Under the pieces are notes generated by a model, which saw nothing but the letters and a program-made list of their open reading frames with translations, did not search any database and was not told the origin of the DNA. A stretch of 17,093 bases of DNA from Palsa-872 sp036495195. GTDB lineage: Bacteria; Chloroflexota; Dormibacteria; Dormibacterales; Dormibacteraceae. Each line of letters starts with the position of its first letter. Within the stretch, counting starts at the first letter, position 1. The stretch covers positions 1 through 17,093 of the forward strand of contig DASXNH010000108.1 of NCBI GenBank assembly GCA_036495195.1. The letters are read 5' to 3'. Shown here one piece after another: positions 1 to 7,269 of this stretch. The translations under genes were made by a program, and so were the position numbers.

Positions 1-588
1 GACCAGCGCGAAGTCTCCCTGCCGGCGCGAGACCTCGCCGAAGGCCCAGCCCTGGCCCGGCGCCGGGTTGCGCAGCCAGACCTCGGTCAGCATCTCGTTG
101 GCCTCGATCGCGGTGCTGAAGTAGCCGGAGAAGAAGCCTTCGGCAGCCACCGTCCGGCTGCCCCTGGCACTGCGCAACGTCGCCTTGCCGTCGAGCGCCA
201 GCCAGACCGCCGGCAGCTCGGCCGCCGGGTCGGCGTGGGCGATGCTGCCGACCACCGTGCCGCGACGCCGGATCGGCTCGTGGGCCACGTGCCGCAGCGC
301 CTCCACCAACAGCGGGTTGGCGGTGGCGGCTTCGGCCGAGTGCTCCACCCCGAACTGGCGCGCCGTCGCCCCGATCGTCATGCCTCCGTCCTCCTGACGG
401 ATCTGGTCGAGTCCGCCCACCCGGTTGATGTCGATGAGCTGTCCGGGCGCGGCCAGCCGCAGGCTCAGCAGCGGCACCAGGCTCTGGCCGCCCGCCAGGA
501 TCTTGCCCGTCTCCGCGTGCTCCTCCAGCAGGCTCAGCGCCTCGCCCAGCTCACCCGGCGCAAAGTACTGAAACGGCGGTGGTTTCAC
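1..588 (-). CDS. Second FAD-binding (CoxM-like) subunit of a molybdenum hydroxylase, 3' end off the window
   Basis: The 196 codons visible encode the N-terminal two thirds of a FAD-binding medium subunit of the xanthine dehydrogenase/CO dehydrogenase family, which passes electrons between the 2Fe-2S subunit and FAD. The two FAD pyrophosphate-binding motifs are present: AGGQSL at about residues 32-37 and RRRGTVVGSIAHADPAAE at about 107-124. The start is GTG at 588 with GGGAGG a few bases upstream. It overlaps the permease stop as GTGA, so translation is probably coupled to the ABC importer. It is a paralogue of the complete FAD subunit at 6451-7269 (shared ILAGG.SL, GGLDQI or AGLDQI, and GSIAHADPAA patterns) but clearly divergent from it. 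Its presence suggests that a second set of hydroxylase subunits continues beyond position 1. Confidence 0.9.
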   Translation of the reverse strand, partial: MKPPPFQYFAPGELGEALSLLEEHAETGKILAGGQSLVPLLSLRLAAPGQLIDINRVGGLDQIRQEDGGMTIGATARQFGVEHSAEAATANPLLVEALRHVAHEPIRRRGTVVGSIAHADPAAELPAVWLALDGKATLRSARGSRTVAAEGFFSGYFSTAIEANEMLTEVWLRNPAPGQGWAFGEVSRRQGDFALV

Positions 589-1763
589 GTTTTCCCTCCC
601 TTCAAGCTGTCGGCAGCGGGCTGTGGATCAATATCCGATGCACGAGTGAGCGTGTCCAACGCCGAGGTCGGTGGGGCGCGTCGTGCTGCCTGACGCGAAG
701 ACCTGCGCTCGATCTGGCGACGGACGAAGTCGACCGAAGCGGCGGCGATGAAGACGGTTCCGATGATCGCCTGCTGCACGTCGAAGTTGACGCTCAACAG
801 GTCCAGCCCGTTTTGAAGGACGATGATCAGCAGCACGCCGAACACGGTGCGGACCACCGAGCCGCGGCCACCGAACAGGCTGGTCCCACCCATGACGATG
901 GCGGCGATCGAGTAGAGCTCCAGCAGCTGGCCCCCGTTGGGCTGGCCTGACTGCACACGTGCCGTGAGCGCGAGGCCACCGAGGGCGATGGTGGTACCGC
1001 TGATCAGGAAGCAGATGAACTTGACCAGCTTGACCCGCACGCCGGAAAGGCGGGCCGCCTCGGGGTTGCCGCCCACCGCATAGACCTGGATGCCCAGCGA
1101 GGTCTGCGTCTGCACCAGATAGAGGACGACAAACGTGCCGATCGTCAACCAGACGATGTATTTGATGCCGATGAAGCCTCCGAGCGCCATCGTGTCGAAT
1201 CCGGGCGGCAGGCCCGCGATGACACCGCCGTTGGTGAGCGCGAGAGAGAGGCCGCGCAGGATCACGAGCATGCCCAGCGTGGCGATAAAGGAAGGGACCT
1301 CGAGGAGCGTGACCAGGAGGCCGTTGACCACACCAATGGTGAGCCCGACCCCCAGTCCTGCGAGCACGCCCAGCCCCAAGGAGTGGGTGTTGACCATGAC
1401 GAGCGAGGCGATGACGCTGACCAGGCCGACGCCGGCGCCGACCGAGAGATCGATCTCCCGAGCGAGGATCACAAAGGTCGCCCCGAAGGCCACGATCGCG
1501 AGCAGGACCGACTGCGAGAGGACGTTGTCGATGTTGCCGGGGGTCAGGAACACATCGCTCGTCAGCGAGAGGTAGACGCACATCGCCGCGACCACGGCCG
1601 GCATGAAGAAGGCGTCAAGCCAGGCTCCCTGACCGAACCTGCCGATCAGCGACCGAAGAGTCGACGCGGCCCAGGACTGCCCGCCCGTGCTCACGCTGCC
1701 CGCCTGCCCCCCCGCGGCGCCGTTCTCACGCACCGGCGGCCGCGCATCTTCAACCCGTTTCAA
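585..1763 (-). CDS. RbsC-type ABC importer permease
   Basis: This is the inner-membrane channel subunit of a sugar/nucleoside-type ABC importer (BPD_transp_2 family, 392 aa). Family landmarks are the EIDLSVG motif at about residues 103-109 (compare GGIDLSVG in RbsC) and the cytoplasmic loop YAVGGNPEAARLSGV. Many hydrophobic segments lie between about 50 and 345, followed by a basic tail (RRQIERRSSRQAARR) and a long hydrophilic C-terminal extension. The furthest start in frame is TTG at 1763, 21 nt after the ATPase stop and without a clear Shine-Dalgarno; GTG at 1733 is an alternative, because the first ~35 residues look unstructured. The gene overlaps the following FAD-subunit start by 4 bp. 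The family carries ribose, other sugars, autoinducer-2 and nucleosides or bases, so the fold alone does not give the substrate. Confidence 0.93.
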   Translation of the reverse strand: MKRVEDARPPVRENGAAGGQAGSVSTGGQSWAASTLRSLIGRFGQGAWLDAFFMPAVVAAMCVYLSLTSDVFLTPGNIDNVLSQSVLLAIVAFGATFVILAREIDLSVGAGVGLVSVIASLVMVNTHSLGLGVLAGLGVGLTIGVVNGLLVTLLEVPSFIATLGMLVILRGLSLALTNGGVIAGLPPGFDTMALGGFIGIKYIVWLTIGTFVVLYLVQTQTSLGIQVYAVGGNPEAARLSGVRVKLVKFICFLISGTTIALGGLALTARVQSGQPNGGQLLELYSIAAIVMGGTSLFGGRGSVVRTVFGVLLIIVLQNGLDLLSVNFDVQQAIIGTVFIAAASVDFVRRQIERRSSRQAARRAPPTSALDTLTRASDIDPQPAADSLKGGKT

Positions 1764-1784
1764 ACGTGGTCGACCCTGCCACTG

Positions 1785-3374
1785 CTAGGCCGACAGCGGC
1801 GCTGCTTCGCCGCCCATGAGGCTGTCGATCAACGCTTCAGGATCGCTGACGCCGGCGAGAACCACATCCGCATGATCGCTCTCCCGGGTGCCGAGCACGG
1901 AGACGATCGATCCTCGGCGGAACACCGCGATGCGGTCACAGAGATCCAGCAGCTCCGGGACGTCGGTGGACGCAACGAGCACCGAGCCCCCCTGCTCGGC
2001 GAACTCCCGCAGGAGGCGGTGGATCTGGGCCTTGGCCTGCACATCGACACCATGTGTGGGCTCTTCGATGCTGAGGATGCGGGTTCCGGCGGCGAGGCAC
2101 TTCGCCACCACGACCTTCTGCTGGTTGCCACCGGACAGGGACGTCACGTTGGAGCGGAGGCTCGGCGCCTTGATGCCAAGAGACGCGGCGTAGCGCCGGG
2201 CTCGCGCAAGGAGGGCCCCGGGCGACACAAGGCCGGCCCGGCCGAGCTGGTTCAGGGACGACAGTGAGATGTTCACGGCCACGCTCTGCTCCGGGACCAG
2301 GCCCGCGTTCTTGCGATCCTCGGGGATGAAGCCGATCCCGGCTGCGATGGCGCCGCGCGGCGACCTGATGCGAACAGGCTTGCCGAAGACGCTCAGGCTT
2401 CCCTGAAACGGCCGCGACCCGCCCACCATGCGCACGACCGTCTCCACGCCCGAACCGAGCACCCCCGTGATGCCCAGCACCTCTCCCCGATGGAGGTCGA
2501 GACTTATCGGCGCCTTCCCACCGGTCAGCTGTAGATCGCGGATCGAGAGCACGACCTCCTGCGATGCGGCTTCACCCCGACCGCCCGCTCGAAGCGCCGA
2601 GCCTTTCTGCGCGCCGAACATCATGCGAACGATGTCGTCGACCGTGGCGCCGGCCGCCAGCTGGCCCGCGACGCGGCCGTCTCGAAGCACCGTGATCTCG
2701 TTCGCGATCCGGCGAACCTCGTCCAGGCGGTGGCTGATGAAACAGAGGCCGATGCCGTCTGCGCGCAATCGCTCGAGCAGCTCGAGCACCTGGCCGGCCG
2801 CCCGCGGCTCGAGCGACGCGGTCGGCTCGTCGAGAATCAGGAATCGAGGACGCCGGATGATCGCCTTGGCGATCTCGATCAGCTTGCGCTCGGCCAGGTT
2901 GAGGTCGCCGACGCGGGCGCGCGGATCGATGCGAATGCCGAGGCGATCGAGCTCGGAACCGACCTTGCTCGCGATGACCGACCAGTCGATGGATCCGATC
3001 ACACGACGCGGGAGCGGCTGGCTGACCGCGTAGATGTTGGTCGCGACGTCAAGCATCGGGAAGAGCTGAACGTCCTGGTGCACGACGCCGATCCCGAGCC
3101 TCTGTGCGTGGGCCGGCGAGTCGATCCGAATGGGGTGGCCGTCCAGATGGATCCCACCGGCGGCGGGCTGAATCGCCCCGGTGAGGATGCGGATCAGAGT
3201 GCTCTTGCCGGCTCCGTTCTGCCCGACCAGGGCCTGCACCGACCCGCGCCTGAGCTCGAAGTCGACCTGGGAAAGCACCAGCACGCCTGCATAAGCGTGG
3301 GCGGCGCCTCGAACACCGAAGCGTCCATCGCCCGGATGGTCCGCTACCGGCAAGGCACCGCCCACTTGGATCAT
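1785..3374 (-). CDS. RbsA-type ABC importer ATPase with two nucleotide-binding domains
   Basis: This tandem ATPase (529 aa) powers the sugar/nucleoside-type importer. Domain 1 has Walker A GQNGAGKST (51-59), Q-loop Gln100, the non-canonical signature LNLAERKL (158-165, usual for the N-terminal half of this family), Walker B FLILDEPT (178-185) and switch His215. Domain 2 has a degenerate Walker A (TGVLGSGVE, 303-311, no GKS/T), a canonical LSGGNQQK signature (413-420) and a Walker B in which the usual DEPT reads EEPT (438-441). Asymmetric domains are typical of RbsA-like proteins, in which one composite site does most of the hydrolysis. The ATG at 3374 lies 13 nt after the binding-protein stop, with only a weak Shine-Dalgarno. 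The permease follows 21 nt downstream, giving the order binding protein-ATPase-permease. Confidence 0.95.
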   Translation of the reverse strand: MIQVGGALPVADHPGDGRFGVRGAAHAYAGVLVLSQVDFELRRGSVQALVGQNGAGKSTLIRILTGAIQPAAGGIHLDGHPIRIDSPAHAQRLGIGVVHQDVQLFPMLDVATNIYAVSQPLPRRVIGSIDWSVIASKVGSELDRLGIRIDPRARVGDLNLAERKLIEIAKAIIRRPRFLILDEPTASLEPRAAGQVLELLERLRADGIGLCFISHRLDEVRRIANEITVLRDGRVAGQLAAGATVDDIVRMMFGAQKGSALRAGGRGEAASQEVVLSIRDLQLTGGKAPISLDLHRGEVLGITGVLGSGVETVVRMVGGSRPFQGSLSVFGKPVRIRSPRGAIAAGIGFIPEDRKNAGLVPEQSVAVNISLSSLNQLGRAGLVSPGALLARARRYAASLGIKAPSLRSNVTSLSGGNQQKVVVAKCLAAGTRILSIEEPTHGVDVQAKAQIHRLLREFAEQGGSVLVASTDVPELLDLCDRIAVFRRGSIVSVLGTRESDHADVVLAGVSDPEALIDSLMGGEAAPLSA

Positions 3375-3387
3375 CGACCGAGTTCCG

Positions 3388-4410
3388 CTATGCGTAATCC
3401 AGTTGTTTCAGGTTGTTCACATTGTCTTTCGTGATCTGAAGCATCTCGACCACGGTGGGGTTGTGGGGCACCGTGCCCTTGGTGAGGTAATCGTGAATGG
3501 TGTTGAGAGCCGTCACCCCGGTGGTGTACGGCCGGATGCTGACGACCAGGTCCAGATCTCCCGCCTTGACGGCGTCGACGGCCGCCTTCGCACCGTCGCT
3601 CGAGATCATCAGCAGCGTCGACTTCGTAATGTGCCGTTCCTTGATGCCCTGGACGCCGCCCAGTGCCAGGTCGTCGTTGTCGAAGAAGATCGCGTTCGGG
3701 TTCGGGTGAATGGTCAGCAGGTCCTCAGTGCTCTTCAGCCCGACGTCGCTGGAGAAGTTTCCGTAAGGACCCTCGATGACCTGGATGCCTGGGTTCGCGG
3801 CGAACACCTGCTGGTAGCCCGCCTTCTGGGCCTCGACGTAGTCCAGCCCACGGGGGCCGTGGACGACGAGTACCTGGCCCTTGCCGCCCAGCTTGTCGAC
3901 CAGGTACTGGGCCTTCACCTGCCCGAGCTGCTGGTATGACTGGCCGATGTAGGCCAACTCGGCGTCGCGGCCGTCCTCACCGAGGTCATCGCCGACCGTG
4001 ATGACGGGGATTCCCGCCGCCTTCGCCTTCCGGATGACCGGGATGAGCGCTTCGCGGTCCATCGGCGCCACGATCAACGCCTTCGGCTGGCGCGTGATCG
4101 CGTTCTCGACCAGCTTCAGCTCGTCGGTCACGGAGAAGTTGGCGTACGTGACGTCCAGGACCACGTCACCGAGCTTCTTCTCGGTGTCCTGGAAGCCGTT
4201 CAGCATGTCCTGGTAGTACGGAATCGACTTCGTGTAGAAGACAATCGCGATCTTGTACGAGCCGGGCGGGGTTGTCGATGTTCCTCCGCAGGCGGCCAGG
4301 ATGTCCGCTGCGCTGAGGGTCCCGAGGGCCAGGCCGGACCACAGGAGAAACCGGCGCCTACTTATCGGAGACTGAAGCTCAGACCCCAGGATCGACGGCT
4401 TTTGTGTCAC
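3388..4410 (-). CDS. Sugar-type periplasmic binding lipoprotein of the ABC importer (Tat signal)
   Basis: This is the solute-binding protein (340 aa, Peripla_BP_4 / RbsB-like fold) that captures the substrate outside the membrane. The N-terminus has a twin-arginine motif SRRRFL (18-22), a hydrophobic core and a lipobox LAAC with Cys41, so it is probably exported folded through Tat and then lipid-anchored. The mature part follows the family pattern, with a first strand YKIAIVFYTKSIPYYQ, PKALIVAPMDREALIPVIRKAKAAGIPVITVGDD and DNDDLALGGVQGIKE. The GTG start at 4410 has GGAGG about 10 nt upstream. A 27-codon leader ORF overlaps this start as GTGA, and a promoter candidate lies at 4562-4590, so it appears to head its own transcript (binding protein-ATPase-permease-FAD subunit). 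The ligand cannot be read from the sequence. Confidence 0.95.
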   Translation of the reverse strand: MTQKPSILGSELQSPISRRRFLLWSGLALGTLSAADILAACGGTSTTPPGSYKIAIVFYTKSIPYYQDMLNGFQDTEKKLGDVVLDVTYANFSVTDELKLVENAITRQPKALIVAPMDREALIPVIRKAKAAGIPVITVGDDLGEDGRDAELAYIGQSYQQLGQVKAQYLVDKLGGKGQVLVVHGPRGLDYVEAQKAGYQQVFAANPGIQVIEGPYGNFSSDVGLKSTEDLLTIHPNPNAIFFDNDDLALGGVQGIKERHITKSTLLMISSDGAKAAVDAVKAGDLDLVVSIRPYTTGVTALNTIHDYLTKGTVPHNPTVVEMLQITKDNVNNLKQLDYA

Positions 4411-4490
4411 CTCTCAAGTCCTCCAAAACGAACCGCCGCCGCATGCCGGCACAGCCGGCCCGGCGGAGCATCGAGCCACCCTTTGACCAT
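4407..4490 (-). CDS. Candidate 27-aa leader peptide coupled to the binding-protein gene
   Basis: An ATG at 4490 is preceded by GGGAGG with 7 nt spacing, a better ribosome binding site than several real genes here have. It opens a 27-codon frame (begins MVKGWLDAPPG, ends RFGGLER) whose TGA overlaps the GTG start of the binding protein. It lies wholly inside the mRNA leader predicted from the promoter at 4562-4590. There is no signal peptide, no run of one amino acid and no recognisable family. It could be a translational-coupling or attenuation leader, or a chance frame. A GCCGGC-ACA-GCCGGC inverted repeat (4445-4459) lies inside it and could link translation to RNA folding. Confidence 0.4.
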   Translation of the reverse strand: MVKGWLDAPPGRLCRHAAAVRFGGLER

Positions 4491-4556
4491 GAATGCGCCT
4501 CCCTGAATCGCCTTTGCCCGCGCGAGAACCCGCTGCGATTTCGCGGCCGCAAAGCT

Positions 4557-4572
4557 GGTGATTAGTATCACC
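4557..4572. promoter_or_regulatory. Palindromic candidate operator GGTGAT-N4-ATCACC
   Basis: This perfect 6-bp inverted repeat with a 4-nt centre spans the -10 of the importer promoter. The minus-strand core GTGATACTAAT resembles GTAGTACCAAT at the promoter of the large molybdenum subunit (9736-9746) and, less closely, GTGGTAACATC upstream of the GntR gene (12802-12812). GntR-family operators commonly contain a GT...AC half-site pattern, so the GntR/HutC protein at 12022-12765 is the natural candidate. That binding is inferred. Confidence 0.4.
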
Positions 4573-4590
4573 TTCATTTCGGCCTGTCAA
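4562..4590 (-). promoter_or_regulatory. Candidate promoter of the ABC-importer transcript
   Basis: On the minus strand there is a perfect TTGACA -35 (4585-4590), a 17-nt spacer and TACTAA (4562-4567) as a -10. It overlaps the last codons of the amidohydrolase and leaves a leader of about 145 nt before the binding protein. The -10 lies inside the palindrome at 4557-4572. The arrangement closely matches the candidate promoter before the molybdenum subunit (TTGACA-N17-TACCAA). Confidence 0.5.
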
Positions 4591-5881
4591 GGACGCCCGG
4601 TTGGCGTGAGGGATGGTCGGGAGGGTCAATGTCCCCCGGCCTGCTGGCGATCGTTTCGAGACGATTTTCAATGACCACCCGCCCCGCCTTGATCACGTAC
4701 GGGCGAGGCGACTGCAGCCGGATCGCCTCGCGCGGAGTCCGGCCCTCCAGGACGACGAGATCGGCCCGGCATCCCGCCTCCAGGCCGTAGTCAGGGAGCC
4801 TGAGCGCCCTGGCGGCGTTGAAGGTGACCATGTGGAGGCAGGTCTGAATCTGCTCGGGTTTGGTCAGCCGAGCGACGTGGGCCGCAAATGATGCCACCTC
4901 GAGCTGGTCGCCACGCCCGAACGGGTAGTAGGGGTCGTCGATGTCGTCCTGGCCCGCGCACACGTTCACGCCGGCGTCGAGGAGCTCCTCGACGCGGGTG
5001 ATCCCGCGGCGGATAAGGCCGCGATCGCGAACGCCGTCCATGACGAGGCTGATGTGAGGGTTTGAGCAGATGGTCACGCCCGCCTCTTTTACGAGCGCGA
5101 TCACTCGCGCGGCATGGGTGTGGTCATAGGCCGCCAGGGCGCCGCAGTGGCTGGCCGTGACACGCCCCTGCCAGCCCAGCTCCAGGGTTCGCAAGGCCAG
5201 GTATTCGAGCGTGCGCGAGGTGGGGTCGTCGGTGTCGTCGGCGAGAAAGTGGACGTCGCGATCGAGCTCGACCGCCAGCTCCATGACCAGGTCCACGTGC
5301 TTGCGGGCATTCTCATCACCGTGCTCGTACCAGGGCAGGCCGCCGACGATGTCGGCACCCTCCTTCATGGCCTCGCGCATGAGACCCATGTCGCCCTCGG
5401 GCCTGAGCAGTCCCTCCTGGGGAAAGGCCACCACCTGCACGTCGACCAATCCGCGCAGCTGCTCCCGCATCTTGATCAGGCCTTTGACCGGCTTCAGGCC
5501 GCCGATCTTGTCCACGTCGGCAAAGGCACGCACCACGGTGCTGCCGGCATGCAGGCACTCCATGATCGCCAGCGTCGCCCGCGCGGCGATCTCGTCCGCG
5601 GTCCCAGCGGCCTTGAACTCCCAGGTGAGCCGGACGGCGTCCTCGAGGGTGGCGCCGGGAAACATGAGGCGGTCGCCGAGCAGGGACTTGTCGGGATGCA
5701 GGTGTGGGTTCACGAAGGCCGGCAGCAGGAGGCGCCCTTTCACGTCAACGGTGCGGTCAAACGGCCCTTTCGGCACGCGGGCGGGGTCGGCCTCAACCCC
5801 GGCGATCATGCCGCCGTCGCACCACAGCGAGACCAGATTCTCGCGCCCGAGGAGCCGGGCGCCCGTCAGAAGGAGCTGCAT
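4574..5881 (-). CDS. Cytosine-deaminase-like metal-dependent amidohydrolase
   Basis: This is a 435-aa cytoplasmic TIM-barrel hydrolase of the CodA/AtzC branch of the amidohydrolase superfamily, whose members deaminate or hydrolyse C-N bonds on nitrogen heterocycles. Metal-ligand landmarks are NPHLHPDKSLLG (HxH at 60-62), DVHFLADDTDD (His211), VTASHCGALAAYD (His245) and NVCAGQDDIDDPYYPFGRGD (Asp312). The last two closely parallel CodA. Where CodA has the catalytic Glu in HCDEIDD, this protein reads Asp (about residue 216) after a 2-residue insertion. The start is taken as ATG 5881, 10 nt after the 2Fe-2S subunit stop. An in-frame ATG at 5935 would overlap that gene and has no ribosome site. 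It follows the hydroxylase subunits, so it probably acts on the hydroxylated product or on the imported substrate. Confidence 0.88.
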   Translation of the reverse strand: MQLLLTGARLLGRENLVSLWCDGGMIAGVEADPARVPKGPFDRTVDVKGRLLLPAFVNPHLHPDKSLLGDRLMFPGATLEDAVRLTWEFKAAGTADEIAARATLAIMECLHAGSTVVRAFADVDKIGGLKPVKGLIKMREQLRGLVDVQVVAFPQEGLLRPEGDMGLMREAMKEGADIVGGLPWYEHGDENARKHVDLVMELAVELDRDVHFLADDTDDPTSRTLEYLALRTLELGWQGRVTASHCGALAAYDHTHAARVIALVKEAGVTICSNPHISLVMDGVRDRGLIRRGITRVEELLDAGVNVCAGQDDIDDPYYPFGRGDQLEVASFAAHVARLTKPEQIQTCLHMVTFNAARALRLPDYGLEAGCRADLVVLEGRTPREAIRLQSPRPYVIKAGRVVIENRLETIASRPGDIDPPDHPSRQPGVLDRPK

Positions 5882-5891
5882 GTCGAAAAGG

Positions 5892-6416
5892 CTATCCGGG
5901 CACTGAGCCTGACGCCACGCGGCGGCTCCCGGCATTCGGCTTGTCGTCGCGCATTCGGCGAGCGGCTTCCTCGATCGAGAGCACGATGTTGTGGTATCCC
6001 GTGCAGCGGCAGAGATTGCCGGAGATCCCGTGCCGGATCTCGTCCTCGCTGGGATCGGGATTCGACTTGAGGAGGCTGACCGCCGCCAGCACCATGCCCG
6101 GGGTGCAAAAGCCGCACTGGGTGCCGTGCTTCTCGATGAACGCCTCTTGCACCGGATGAAGCTCGTCTGGATTGGTGCTCAAGCCCTCGATCGTCGTCAC
6201 CTCAGAGCCGGCGACGTCCACGGCGAGGACGCAGCAGGACTTGACGGTCTTGCCGTCCAGAACGACAGTGCATGCACCGCAGTTCCCTGTGGTGCAGCCG
6301 ATGTGCACGCTCGTCAGGCGGAGATCTTCGCGGAGCATGTGGACCAGAAGGGTGCGCGTGTCGACGCTGAGATCCTGCGCCCGACCGTTGACGGTTACCC
6401 CGACGGCTCTCTTCAT
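5892..6416 (-). CDS. 2Fe-2S (CoxS-like) subunit of the molybdenum hydroxylase
   Basis: This small iron-sulfur subunit (174 aa) relays electrons from the molybdenum site to FAD. Two clusters can be placed. The plant-ferredoxin-type cluster uses Cys41, Cys46, Cys49 and Cys61 or Cys62 (GCTTGNCGACTV, then KSCCVLA). The second, in the helical domain, uses Cys101, Cys104, Cys136 and Cys138 (QCGFCTPGM and GNLCRCTGYHNI). The length is slightly above the usual ~160 aa because of a C-terminal tail after EEAARRMRDD. The ATG at 6416 has AGGAG 7 nt upstream and follows the FAD subunit by 34 nt. The order large-FAD-FeS differs from the medium-small-large order of classical cox operons. Confidence 0.96.
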   Translation of the reverse strand: MKRAVGVTVNGRAQDLSVDTRTLLVHMLREDLRLTSVHIGCTTGNCGACTVVLDGKTVKSCCVLAVDVAGSEVTTIEGLSTNPDELHPVQEAFIEKHGTQCGFCTPGMVLAAVSLLKSNPDPSEDEIRHGISGNLCRCTGYHNIVLSIEEAARRMRDDKPNAGSRRVASGSVPG

Positions 6417-6450
6417 TTACGTCTCCTGTTCGATGATGGCGGGCGCACGC

Positions 6451-7269
6451 TCACATGAGTCGCGCCACCACGCGCTGCACACACACCTGCGCCAGCGCCC
6501 GCCTGTAGTCGGCGTCCGGACCGGCGATGTCGCGGCAGGCGGCGGCGACGGCCTGGGGCACGTCGTCCGGCAGCCCGCCGTCAGGCGAGTTGGCTGAGGT
6601 CGTGCTCACCAGGAACGGCTTCGGTGTGACGCCTCCCACGGCGATCCGCGTCGAGCCGCCGCCCTGCACCGCGGCGGCGTTCGCGAGCGGGAAGCTTCCC
6701 TCGACCGTCGCCAGGCGAAGGTAGGCGGAGCGCGCCCCGGCGGGCAGCTTCGGAATCTCCACCTCGACCAGGAGCTCGGATGCCTCCAGCTTGGTGGTCA
6801 TGATGTCGAGGAAGAAGTCGCCGGCCTCGATCGTGCGTTTGCCGCCGGCGCTCTCCACCTTGAAGCGCGCGCCGAGGGCGACCATCACCGTGAGGTAGTC
6901 GGCCGCCGGGTCGGCGTGCGCGATGCTGCCGCCGAGCGTGCCGCGGTGTCGCACCTGCACATCGCCGATCCCGGCGGCAGCGTCGGCCAGCAGCGGGAAG
7001 TGCCGGCGAATCGCCTCCGACTCGGCCAGCTGGTGATGGCGGACCATGGCGCCGAGCCGGTAGACGGCGCCGTCCTCCTGGATTTGATCGAGGCCGGCCA
7101 GGTGGTTGAGCGAGATGATCACCTCGGGCTCGACCAGGGCGAGATTCATCATCGGCATCAGGCTCATCCCGCCCGCGAGCAATTTGGCCTTGTCCCCGTA
7201 CCGGTCGAGTGCGGCCAGCGCCTCCGACAGCTGCACCGGGGCGAGGTATTCGAGCTCCTGGGAGATCAT
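6451..7269 (-). CDS. FAD-binding (CoxM-like) subunit of the molybdenum hydroxylase
   Basis: This 272-aa flavoprotein subunit matches the full length of CoxM-type proteins. It carries the two FAD-binding motifs, AGGMSL (32-37) and VRHRGTLGGSIAHADPAAD (about 106-124), and a C-terminal CO_deh_flav_C-type domain (about 170-270). It is chosen to start at ATG 7269 because that codon overlaps the large-subunit TGA as ATGA, which indicates translational coupling. The frame stays open further upstream only as a shadow of the large-subunit gene. It is the partner of the large subunit before it and the 2Fe-2S subunit after it, and a paralogue of the truncated copy at the left edge. Confidence 0.96.
   Translation of the reverse strand: MISQELEYLAPVQLSEALAALDRYGDKAKLLAGGMSLMPMMNLALVEPEVIISLNHLAGLDQIQEDGAVYRLGAMVRHHQLAESEAIRRHFPLLADAAAGIGDVQVRHRGTLGGSIAHADPAADYLTVMVALGARFKVESAGGKRTIEAGDFFLDIMTTKLEASELLVEVEIPKLPAGARSAYLRLATVEGSFPLANAAAVQGGGSTRIAVGGVTPKPFLVSTTSANSPDGGLPDDVPQAVAAACRDIAGPDADYRRALAQVCVQRVVARLM

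Noticed and set aside
1383..2267. Plus-strand 294-codon frame across the permease and ATPase genes
   Set aside because: Its translation is a low-complexity, arginine/aspartate-rich antisense shadow of two clearly recognisable genes.
5114..6070. Plus-strand 318-codon frame opposite the amidohydrolase
   Set aside because: Antisense shadow in high-GC DNA; no domain pattern and no ribosome site.
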